A stretch of 64,000 nucleotides of DNA. Source: Blautia sp. Lineage in GTDB: Bacteria; Bacillota; Clostridia; Lachnospirales; Lachnospiraceae. Below, piece by piece: positions 39,494 through 48,134 of the stretch (the stretch's first letter is position 1; each line of letters begins with the position of its first letter). The position numbers and the translations under genes were made by a program. A model generated the notes under the pieces. The model saw only the letters and a program-made list of their open reading frames with translations, was not told the origin of the DNA and searched no databases. The stretch is taken from positions 62,001 through 126,000 of the forward strand of contig JALEJS010000014.1 in NCBI GenBank assembly GCA_022769545.1, in the 5' to 3' direction.

Positions 39494-40882
39494 TTAACGA
39501 ATGCAAAGGCTGTCTGACATTACGCAGCGTCTTCTCTTTGTGAAGGTGCTTGCGCTTGTGAGACCCTCACCGGTACGGCTTGCGATGGTAAAGGTACAGT
39601 AACCTTCTCCACCGAATCCCAGTGCCGCATAAGAAGGTGCGTTCTTAACCAGGATCGCGGTATCGATTGCTTTCGCATATTTTGTAATGTTGTCAATATT
39701 CTTGGAATGAATATGTGCGGAATGACGATTTCCGTGTTCCAGCCATACAGCCTGTTCCACAGCATCATCAAAGTCTTTTGCTCTTACCACACCGAGAATC
39801 GGCATCATAAGCTCTTCAGCGATCAGCGGATGTTCCTTCGGTCCTTCGAAGACGATGCAGCGGATATTTGCCGGCACACTTACTCCGATCATGGAAAGAA
39901 GTGTTTTCGCATCACGGCCTACGCATTTACGATTTAATTTTCCACCCTTCAGAACAACTTCTGTCAGTGCTTTCTGCTCTTCTTCAGAAGCAAGATAGCA
40001 GTCATTCTCAGTAATCAGATAATGCATCAGTTCATCTGCAATAGAAGAAACTGCTACAATCTCTTTTTCCGCAATACACGGAAGGTTGTTGTCAAATGTA
40101 CATCCGTTTACGATATCCTGCGCAGCTTTGCGCACATCCGCTGTCTCATCAACCAGTGCCGGAGGATTTCCCGCACCGGCGCCGATGCCGCGTTTTCCGG
40201 AAGAAAGAACTGCCGTTACAACACCCGGGCCGCCTGTCGCTGCGATCAGCGGGATATCTTTATGTTTCATCATGACTGCACTTGTCTCAAGTGTCGGCTT
40301 CTCTACAGATACTGCGATATTATCCGGACCGCCGGATTCCAGCGAAGCTTCATTCAGAAGATTAATCGCAAAAAGAGAAGTCTTGATCGCTGCAGGATGC
40401 GGGTTAAATACAACGGTATTTCCGCCGGCCAGCATTCCAATTGTGTTGCACAGAATGGTCTCACTCGGGTTTGTGGTCGGTGTGATCGCACCGATAACAC
40501 CAAACGGTCCCATTTCGATCAGTGTCAGGCCTCTGTCGCCAGACCATGCGGTTGTGGTGATATCTTCGGTTCCGGGAGTCTTGTCTGCTACGAGATGATG
40601 TTTCAGGATCTTGTCTCCGACATTTCCCATTCCCGTTTCATCCACACCCATGCGGGCAAAAAGCTCTGCATTTTCATGAATTTTTTTACGAATGCAGGTA
40701 ATAATCTTTTCTCTCTGGTCCATGGACATTTTACGAACGATTTTCTGGGATGCTTTTGCAGCCTCAATCGCCTCGTTCATATCCTTGAAGATTCCATGTT
40801 TTCCGGCCGGAGCTTCTGCAATCTGCATTTTTGCCATTACTTCCTGTACAATTTCCTGTACCATGTTCTCACTGATTGGCAT
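39494..40882 (-). CDS. pduP: CoA-acylating propionaldehyde dehydrogenase PduP with N-terminal encapsulation helix
   Basis: SENMVQEIVQEVMAKMQIAEAP; ITPTTNPSETILCNTIGMLAGGN; GCTFDNNLPCIAEKE. Confidence 0.95.
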   Translation of the reverse strand: MPISENMVQEIVQEVMAKMQIAEAPAGKHGIFKDMNEAIEAAKASQKIVRKMSMDQREKIITCIRKKIHENAELFARMGVDETGMGNVGDKILKHHLVADKTPGTEDITTTAWSGDRGLTLIEMGPFGVIGAITPTTNPSETILCNTIGMLAGGNTVVFNPHPAAIKTSLFAINLLNEASLESGGPDNIAVSVEKPTLETSAVMMKHKDIPLIAATGGPGVVTAVLSSGKRGIGAGAGNPPALVDETADVRKAAQDIVNGCTFDNNLPCIAEKEIVAVSSIADELMHYLITENDCYLASEEEQKALTEVVLKGGKLNRKCVGRDAKTLLSMIGVSVPANIRCIVFEGPKEHPLIAEELMMPILGVVRAKDFDDAVEQAVWLEHGNRHSAHIHSKNIDNITKYAKAIDTAILVKNAPSYAALGFGGEGYCTFTIASRTGEGLTSASTFTKRRRCVMSDSLCIR

Positions 40883-40919
40883 GAGATTGTCCTCCTTAAT
40901 AATTAAAATTGTTCCGAAA

Positions 40920-41774
40920 TTATTTCAGTCCCAGCTGAGCCATTACCTGTTTTGTGATGCTTGCCACGAGATCAGCATCTGCTGCCGGAGCGTCTGCAGA
41001 AGCGTCTTTTCCAACGAAATCATACTGATATCCCGGGAACTGTTTGTACTCTTCGCTGTTGCATGCGCCACAGTTATGGCAGTTTTTGCCGTCTTTGTTC
41101 AGGCAGATGCTTGCCGGATGTTTTCCAGGCATACCAAATTTACGACGGATCGCATACAGTTTCTCAACGTTCTTCTCATCGAATTCCTTCGGACCGCCCA
41201 GAAGCTTGCTCTGATACAGCAGCTGTGCATAGAACTCAACAGATTCCATCTTCATGTATGCAGCATTCAGGTCTGTGCTCCATGTCAGTGCTCCGTGGTT
41301 CTCCAGAAGAACTGCGTCAAAGTACGGAAGGTATTTTTCCAGGTTATCCGGAATTTCCATTGTGGAAGGTGTACCATATTCAGCAATCGGAACGCATCCA
41401 AGGGAGATAACTGCTTCCGGCATGATCGGCTGGGTCAGCGGAATGCCAGCGATTGCAAAAGAAGTCGCGTACATCGGATGAGCGTGTACAACAGATCCCA
41501 CATCCGGTCTCTTCTCATAGACTCTCATATGCATCTTGATCTCGGATGACGGTTTGAATCCCGGATTTGCCTGAATCACCTGGCCTTTTTTGTCAACCTT
41601 ACAGATGAACTCCGGTGTCATGAAACCTTTGGAAACACCGGTCGGTGTGCAAAGGAATTCATTTTCGCTGATCTTAACGGAGATGTTTCCGTCATTTGCC
41701 GCAACCATGTTGCGGTTGTAGATACGTTTTCCGATGTCACAGATCTGTTTTTTGATTTCAAATTCGTTTACCAT
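40920..41774 (-). CDS. Class II aldolase (L-fuculose-/rhamnulose-1-phosphate aldolase-like) with Cys-rich C-terminal extension and encapsulation-type helix
   Basis: NMVAANDGNISVKI; GSVVHAHPMYATSFA; LLENHGALTW; C-term CLNKDGKNCHNCGACN...ADADLVASITKQVMAQLGLK. Confidence 0.9.
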   Translation of the reverse strand: MVNEFEIKKQICDIGKRIYNRNMVAANDGNISVKISENEFLCTPTGVSKGFMTPEFICKVDKKGQVIQANPGFKPSSEIKMHMRVYEKRPDVGSVVHAHPMYATSFAIAGIPLTQPIMPEAVISLGCVPIAEYGTPSTMEIPDNLEKYLPYFDAVLLENHGALTWSTDLNAAYMKMESVEFYAQLLYQSKLLGGPKEFDEKNVEKLYAIRRKFGMPGKHPASICLNKDGKNCHNCGACNSEEYKQFPGYQYDFVGKDASADAPAADADLVASITKQVMAQLGLK

Positions 41775-41836
41775 GCTTTTTTCCTCCTTAAGCACTTTTG
41801 ATTTGTTGGCTTGTCCGCCGTTTGTATCATGTCAGC

Positions 41837-41893
41837 ATTCTACCACAATCCACGGAAAAAGTCAAGCAAGCCATGTTGGTTTTTGTTGGTTTT
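41837..41893 (-). promoter_or_regulatory. Promoter TTGACT-N17-TAGAAT with upstream direct repeats AAAACCAACA
   Basis: Minus strand: GAAAACCAACAAAAACCAACATGGCTTGCTTGACTTTTTCCGTGGATTGTGGTAGAAT. Confidence 0.75.
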
Positions 41894-41914
41894 CTTGTAT
41901 TTTTTATGTTGTTT

Positions 41915-42382
41915 TTATTGTGATTCCGTGGTTTTCTCCCAGGGCATCACATCTCCTTCTTCCCGGAGATGCTCCAGAATATCCGGAACCCCTTCGTATG
42001 TCTTGGAATCCACATAAAAAATCGTTTTACAGCCCGCAAGGCGCAGCCAGGAGGCCGCCCGCTCACGGTTGGCATCGGGATGATTGATTTTCGTCACAAT
42101 CCCGATCACCTCTCTGTTTGCCATGCAGGTAATACAGGGCGGAAACAGACAGTACGGTTCTATGGCAGAGACAAGAAGTCCCACCACATCCGATTCATAT
42201 GTATACAATGCCAGAGCACTGCCAAGACCTTTTGTCTGTGCATATTCCCCCGGCGTATCCACGATCACATCAAAATGATTCACATACTGGGTTTTGTGAT
42301 AGTGGATTTTCTCTCCCTTCAGGGCCTGTGTGAGGGTGGTCTTTCCGGCCTCACTGCGCCCGATCAGACATATCTTCTTCAT
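41915..42382 (-). CDS. pduV: PduV/EutP-like small GTPase
   Basis: MKKICLIGRSEAGKTTLTQAL P-loop; VDTPGEYAQTKGLGSAL; TKINHPDAN. Confidence 0.88.
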   Translation of the reverse strand: MKKICLIGRSEAGKTTLTQALKGEKIHYHKTQYVNHFDVIVDTPGEYAQTKGLGSALALYTYESDVVGLLVSAIEPYCLFPPCITCMANREVIGIVTKINHPDANRERAASWLRLAGCKTIFYVDSKTYEGVPDILEHLREEGDVMPWEKTTESQ

Positions 42383-42434
42383 AACAGCCCCGGCAATCCC
42401 CCGACCGGCTTTCTGCACATAGCAGCACGCCGCA

Positions 42435-42812
42435 TCAGGTACGCGTGATTTCACATGTGACGAACCCCAGCTTTTCGCTCACATAATCCAGAATTGCACG
42501 CACTGAAGCCTCCACCTCCGACACGGTTCCGGTGATGATCAGGCTGCCGGAAAAGCGATCCACAAATCCAAGATCAACCCCCGCAGACTTAATGGCAATA
42601 TCTGCCATGATAATTGCCGTCTCCGCAGGACTGATCGTCAGAATCCCAATTGCAGACCTGGAATAATCCAACGCAGGATCCAGACCCAGCTTCGTATAAA
42701 GGATTTTATCCGGATTTGCAATGATATGTGCCAGAGAAATCTGTTTGCCAGGAACCAGTTCCTGTATGATCCTCTGCTTTATCTCCGGATCCATCCCGTC
42801 TGTATATCCCAT
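42435..42812 (-). CDS. pduU: PduU/EutS-like permuted BMC-H shell protein
   Basis: RIIQELVPGKQISLAHIIANPDKILYTKLGLD...SAIGILTISPAETAIIMADIAIKSAGVDLGFVDRFSGSLIITG. Confidence 0.93.
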   Translation of the reverse strand: MGYTDGMDPEIKQRIIQELVPGKQISLAHIIANPDKILYTKLGLDPALDYSRSAIGILTISPAETAIIMADIAIKSAGVDLGFVDRFSGSLIITGTVSEVEASVRAILDYVSEKLGFVTCEITRT

Positions 42813-42815
42813 CTC

Positions 42816-43613
42816 TCAGCCTCCTATCTGACAATCCAACGCGCACACAGCGTGTACTGCCTTTTTTAAGGTATTCATGTGCTCCAGGTTCGGCGGTTCC
42901 ACATCTCCCATCAGATACTTCCGCCCAAGGCCTTCATATTTATCCTGTCCCAACCGATGATAGGGAAGCAAGTGAATTTTTTCCACGCCCGGAAGGGTGG
43001 AGGCAAAGGCCGCAATCCCCTGTATTTCCTCAATGGTATCATTAAAGGTGGGAATCACGGGAACGCGGATCACCAGCCTGGTCTGCCCGGACAGGGCAAC
43101 CCTTCTGGCATTCTCAAGCATCAGCTCATTGGATTTTCCCGTAAATTCTTTATGTTTGACCGGATTGGTATGCTTGATGTCCATCAGGTAGGTGTCCAGA
43201 TAAGGCAGAAGCATTTCAATTTTTTCGTAAGGCGCACAAGCCATACTCTCCAGTGCCGTATTGATCCCCCGTTCTTTTGCCGCTCGCAGAAGGTCTCTGG
43301 CAAATTCCGGCTGGCACAGGCTTTCCCCGCCGGACAGTGTCATACCGCCTCCGGATCGATAATAATATGGCCTGTCCTTTTCCACTTCACAGATTATTTC
43401 TTCCACAATAACGTCCTGTCCAATGGTTTTTTCTTCACCCCGGACGATCATTCTCTGGATGGCAAACTCCTGTGATTCCGGATTGCAGCACCAACGGCAC
43501 CTCAGCACGCACCCTTTCAGAAACACAATGGTGCGAATCCCCGGGCCGTCATGGATGGAATATCTCTGAATGTCAAAAATCCTTCCTTTTGTCTGCAAAT
43601 AATCCATAGTCAT
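42816..43613 (-). CDS. Glycyl radical enzyme activating enzyme (radical SAM)
   Basis: FDIQRYSIHDGPGIRTIVFLKGCVLRCRWCCNPESQ; GGMTLSGGESLCQPEF. Confidence 0.93.
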   Translation of the reverse strand: MTMDYLQTKGRIFDIQRYSIHDGPGIRTIVFLKGCVLRCRWCCNPESQEFAIQRMIVRGEEKTIGQDVIVEEIICEVEKDRPYYYRSGGGMTLSGGESLCQPEFARDLLRAAKERGINTALESMACAPYEKIEMLLPYLDTYLMDIKHTNPVKHKEFTGKSNELMLENARRVALSGQTRLVIRVPVIPTFNDTIEEIQGIAAFASTLPGVEKIHLLPYHRLGQDKYEGLGRKYLMGDVEPPNLEHMNTLKKAVHAVCALDCQIGG

Positions 43614-43616
43614 CTC

Positions 43617-46142
43617 CTAGAAACCCTGCTCCGTACGACGGATGATATCATCCTGCAAGGAACGGGACAATGTCGTAAACAATGCGCTGTAACCAGCCAC
43701 ACGAACAACCAGATGTTTGTATTTTTCCGGATGCTCCTGTGCGTCCAGAAGGGTCTGCCGGTCAACCACATTAAACTGCATATGCATTCCCTTCTGATCA
43801 AAGTAGGAACGAATCAGAGCAACAAACTTCTCCAGCCCTTCCCTTCCTGCCAGTGCAGAAGGATGGAATTTCTGATTAAACAGCGTACCGTTGGATACGA
43901 TAAAATGATCCAGCCGGGAAACGGAGGTTGCTGCAGCTGTGGGGCCTTTCACATCCTTGCCGGCGGAAGGGGATACCCCATCTGCCACCGGTGTATGTGC
44001 ATAACGGCCATCCGGCGTGGCTCCGGTCTGTCCTCCCAGGGGAACATTTGCAGACACCGGATACATCCCCGCCTGGAACTGTCCGCCTCTGGGATTCCTG
44101 TAGTTCTGCATCGGTCTGGAATACGTATAAGCCACATCTCTGGCAAAATAATCAATCTCCGGAATATCATTTCCAAACTTGGGAATTTCCTCGATCATAT
44201 CGTGAATTTCCTTATATCTGGCCTGTTTCTGTTCCGTAGGCTTCAGATTCATAACCACCTTCAGAACAGCTTCTGCCGTCTTGGCATCCACCTTCTGTCC
44301 GGCACTTTCCAAACCCTTCAGAACAGCCGAAGTGATTTCGGAAACAGAAATTTCATCCAGACCTTTATCAAAATTCCATGCCAAAGCTTCTTTATACTCC
44401 TGCATGGTAACCGATTTATCCTCATAAACCAGCTTACGAATTGCAAAAAGAGAATCTGCCATATTGGCAATACCAAATCCCTGAGGACCGGTAAAGTTAT
44501 AAACGGCGCCTCCCTCCTGAACGGTCTTTCCCGCCTTCAGGCAGTCATCCACCATGCAGGACAAAAACGGCAGCGGACACCTCTGTGCGTGCGCCACATC
44601 AATGGCATTGTCCGCATTGACCAGAAGGGAAATACAATATTCCGTCTGTTTTTTATATGCATCATAAAATTCATCAAAGGTGGACATCTGCATCACATCT
44701 CCAGTGGGAATTCCTACCATTTCCCCTTTGTCCATACCGTTGGAGAATACCAGCTCCAGCGGACGGCACATATTATAAAATGCCGCATCATGCCAACCTT
44801 CTGTTTTACCCGGCACCTGAGGCTCCACACAACCGATGATGTTGTATTCTCTGGCTTCTGCAAGAGGGATTCCCCTGTTCTGCAGTGCCGGGATGATTAC
44901 TTCATCATTATAATAAGCCGGAAGACCGATTCCCGTCCTGGTAAGATCTGCCGCCTTGATCAAAAGCTCATGGGGTGATCCGTTCCACACGCGAATGGAA
45001 AGAGAGGGCATCGGAAGGAACACATGCTTGGATGCCTGTATACACATAAAGGAAAGATCATTTGTCACATCCTCTCCCTCTGCATTCTGTCCTCCCACAA
45101 TCAGATTCTGGAACAGGCTGTAGCCTGCAAAGCCCTCTGCGGAAGCCGCATCCCGGCATTTATTCAGATCATTTAATTTTACCCAGATGCAGTCAATCAG
45201 CTCCTGGGCAAATTCCCTGGTGATTTTTCCCGCATCCAGATCCTTTTGATAATAAGGATACATGTACTGGTCAAAGCGTCCCGGGGAAATGGAATGTCCG
45301 CTGGATTCCAGCTGAAGCAGCTGCTGCACGAACCAGAAGGACTGACACGCCTCCCAGAAATTGGAAGCCCCCTTTGCCGGAACACGGCAGCAATTCTGTG
45401 CAATCATCGCCAGTTCCCGCTTTCTCGCCGGATCCGAACACTGATCTGCCATCTGCGCTGCCAGCAGTGCATACCGGTTCGCATAACCGATCACCGCCTC
45501 ACAGCTGGTGATCACAGCATTCAGGAAATGAGATTTGGTCGCATAATCTTCATCTCCCACTTTGCAGGTTTCAAGCTCAGCCTTCGCCTTTGCAATAATC
45601 CCCTCAAAACCGATATCCAGCACTTCCCAGTATTTTACCGTCACATGTCCCACACCATTATAGAAATAATTTCCCGGTGTGAATATGTTATGTTCAATGG
45701 CACGAATAGCCTCCGGGGCCATATAAGCCGTGGCAAGTTCACTGGTGGTTTTCCCTTTCCAGTATTTGTGAACCTCCCGTAATTCTACCTTTGTCTCCTC
45801 CGAAATATAAAACGGATCCGCGCTTCGTGTTTCTACCGTGTCAAACTCTGCCTCCAGCCACTCATAAGAAAACTCCGGATATGTCTGACATCCTCTGGGA
45901 GCAATGGTGCTGCTTCCCACAACCAATTCTTCCTCACGAATAATAATCGGAATGTTTTCCAGAATATGCTGAAACGCTTTCGCACGACGGGTAACAACAG
46001 GTTCTCCCTCTGTCTGTTGATACGATTCTGTGAGGAGCTTTGCTCTTGCAGATTCGATCACCGGCATCTTTGCATACAGATGCTCAACCAGCCGGGGAAT
46101 CCTTTCTGATTTTGGAATATCTGCTGTATTATATCTTCCCAT
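43617..46142 (-). CDS. Glycyl radical propanediol/glycerol dehydratase-type enzyme
   Basis: Active-site NIIGCVEPQVPGKTEG; glycyl radical loop LVVRVAGYSALFTTLSRSLQDDII. Start placed at ATG 46142 after GGAAAGGAGTAAA (track start 46217 lacks a good SD). Confidence 0.95.
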   Translation of the reverse strand: MGRYNTADIPKSERIPRLVEHLYAKMPVIESARAKLLTESYQQTEGEPVVTRRAKAFQHILENIPIIIREEELVVGSSTIAPRGCQTYPEFSYEWLEAEFDTVETRSADPFYISEETKVELREVHKYWKGKTTSELATAYMAPEAIRAIEHNIFTPGNYFYNGVGHVTVKYWEVLDIGFEGIIAKAKAELETCKVGDEDYATKSHFLNAVITSCEAVIGYANRYALLAAQMADQCSDPARKRELAMIAQNCCRVPAKGASNFWEACQSFWFVQQLLQLESSGHSISPGRFDQYMYPYYQKDLDAGKITREFAQELIDCIWVKLNDLNKCRDAASAEGFAGYSLFQNLIVGGQNAEGEDVTNDLSFMCIQASKHVFLPMPSLSIRVWNGSPHELLIKAADLTRTGIGLPAYYNDEVIIPALQNRGIPLAEAREYNIIGCVEPQVPGKTEGWHDAAFYNMCRPLELVFSNGMDKGEMVGIPTGDVMQMSTFDEFYDAYKKQTEYCISLLVNADNAIDVAHAQRCPLPFLSCMVDDCLKAGKTVQEGGAVYNFTGPQGFGIANMADSLFAIRKLVYEDKSVTMQEYKEALAWNFDKGLDEISVSEITSAVLKGLESAGQKVDAKTAEAVLKVVMNLKPTEQKQARYKEIHDMIEEIPKFGNDIPEIDYFARDVAYTYSRPMQNYRNPRGGQFQAGMYPVSANVPLGGQTGATPDGRYAHTPVADGVSPSAGKDVKGPTAAATSVSRLDHFIVSNGTLFNQKFHPSALAGREGLEKFVALIRSYFDQKGMHMQFNVVDRQTLLDAQEHPEKYKHLVVRVAGYSALFTTLSRSLQDDIIRRTEQGF

Positions 46143-46244
46143 TTTACTCCTTTCCAACAGGCCGTCTATGAACAGGACCTTCCTGCTCCGCATACAATCC
46201 GGTTTATAACTATCCATTTCGTCCCATGTTATTCATACGAAATA

Positions 46245-46273
46245 ATTATATCTCATTGCCCTCCAAATGTCAA
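46245..46273 (-). promoter_or_regulatory. Consensus promoter TTGACA-N17-TATAAT for the BMC operon
   Basis: Minus strand: TTGACA TTTGGAGGGCAATGAGA TATAAT. Confidence 0.85.
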
Positions 46274-46307
46274 CACAATCAACATTAAATTCCCCTGTTT
46301 TTCCTTG

Positions 46308-46346
46308 TTTTTGTGTGGTTTTATGCGATTTTTTTGTGTGGTTTTT
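46308..46346 (-). promoter_or_regulatory. Putative operator: two AAAACCACACAAAAA direct repeats, 23-bp spacing
   Basis: Plus strand TTTTTGTGTGGTTTT at 46308 and 46331. Confidence 0.65.
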
Positions 46347-46483
46347 GTTTTGTTTTTCGTCATCCTATCTTTTTTAGATAATATGAAGTGACCCCACATT
46401 TGTAACAACGAGGATTTACCTGTATACTGATGATTGTCGAAATCAATGGTAACAGGGATTACCGCATACAAAAGGAGGTCACC

Positions 46484-47651
46484 TATGTATAGAATAATCA
46501 AAATCGGAATGGATGTCCATAGCACAAACTACACTTTATGTGCGATGGAACCTACAATCGAATCAGAAGACCGTATATTCGGAGAAGTGCAGGTTGCCCC
46601 GGACTATAAAGAGGTCATTTGCTTTATTGAGTCTCTGAAAATGAAACTTGGGCTCAACAATGATTATTCTATTGAATGCGGTTACGAGGCGGGTTGCCTT
46701 GGTTATACTCTTTATCACCAACTTGCAGGAGCCGGGATCAAATGTGTCATACTTGCACCGACAACTATGCTTACCCAGCAGGGTCAGCGAATCAAAACAG
46801 ATAAACGTGATGCACATCTGATCGCGCAGTGCCTGTGTTACGGCGGATATCATTCGGTATATATTCCTACTGGCGAGGATGATGCCGTCAAAGAGTATCT
46901 CCGGATGAGGGACGACCATAAGCTCGCTTTGAAGAAGCTGAAGCAGCAGATCAATGCGTTTGTTCTTAGGCACGGGTACCAGTATGCCGGGACAAAATGG
47001 ACCATAAAACATGTCTCCTGGCTGAAGAAAGTGGAACTTGATCCGATGTATCGGGAAACGCCGGACGAATACATAGCTTCCTACGAAGAACAGGAAACAA
47101 AGATCGAACGTTACGATAAGCGGATCGAAGAGATCGCTGCTGAGGCACGCTACCACGAAAACGCCAAAAAGATTGGTTGCTTTCTGGGAATCCGCACACA
47201 TACGGCCTTGTCTCTGATCGTGGAAACCGGTGACTTTAAGCGCTTCGCTAAAGGGAACACCTATACGGCATTCCTGGGGCTTGCGCCGGGAGAACATTCC
47301 AGTTCAACGAAAGTGAACCGGCTCGGCATTTCTAAAGCCGGGAATACGCATCTGCGATGTCTGTTGATAGAAGCCGCAAAAGGTATTTGCAAAGGAGCCA
47401 TCGGACATAAATCCAAAGAACTGCGCTCCAGGCAAAACGGTCAGTCTGCCGAGGTTATTGCCTATGCTGACAAAGCGAACACACGGCTGCGGAGCAGGTA
47501 TTACAAGATGATCCGTCATGGAAAGAAGAAAAATGTGGCGGTTGCTGCTGTGGCTCGTGAGCTCGCATGCTTTATTTGGGGCATGATGACTGGTAATATC
47601 AGTATCACCTCTGGAAGCGGTACATCAGTTCCGGTTGTCAGTCAAGGGTAA
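46484..47651 (+). CDS. IS110-family transposase (DEDD + Transposase_20)
   Basis: IGMDVHSTNYTLCAME; IKTDKRDAHLIAQCL; FLGIRTHTALSLIVETGDFKRFA; FLGLAPGEHSSSTKVNRLGISKAGNTHLRCLLIEAA; SD AAAGGAGG. Confidence 0.93.
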
Positions 47652-48024
47652 AATGTACCGCTACGCGGCCCTTGACATCCACCCGTCCCTGATGCAGATC
47701 GTAATCAAGCAGCAATCAGCAGTAAACTGCAGCTTGCTGCCGAAACAATAACAATTGAATATCTGTCAGTATCTGCAAGGAGTTGTGATCACTGTAAGGT
47801 TCGAGCTATCTGCGTCCTACCTATGTTGGCACTTCGGTGATCCACGCTTTTAGATCGCAGAGCTCACGGCGGAACCATTAGCCTGTCGGTAACCAATCCA
47901 CGAATAACAGAGTGGCCACATGCCGGGAACTGTTAAATCAGGGCTCCTTCCAGATGCTGACAGATCACACAAATGTGATCGTCAAGAAAAAGTTTGTCGG
48001 ATGCCAAATTTACCTCTTGACAAA
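47652..48024 (+). ncRNA. Candidate bridge/seekRNA region of the IS element
   Basis: ~370 nt noncoding 3' end inside the IS, with local hairpins (e.g. GATCACA-CAAA-TGTGATC near 47964). Function inferred from family knowledge. Confidence 0.5.
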
Positions 48025-48134
48025 GGTCACTTCATAACAGGTATTGACAACCATTTTTTCATCTGTCATACTGAACATATCCATTAAAAAATCGATTCAC
48101 AGCTGTCAATACAGCGATAAAAGGAGTGCATTAT

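Larger units (their letters stand above)
46383..48035 (+). mobile_element. IS110-family (IS1111-like) insertion sequence with 11-bp terminal inverted repeats ATGAAGTGACC/GGTCACTTCAT
   Basis: TIRs at 46383-46393 and 48025-48035 flank the transposase. Confidence 0.8.

Noticed and set aside
46143-46217. Extended N-terminus of the glycyl radical enzyme from ATG 46217 as an encapsulation peptide
   Set aside because: No good SD at 46217, whereas GGAAAGGAG precedes ATG 46142; the extra residues do not look like a typical encapsulation helix plus linker.
46253-46525. 90-aa minus-strand ORF
   Set aside because: Covers the promoter/operator and the IS end; Lys/Thr/Asn-rich composition reflects the A-rich operator.
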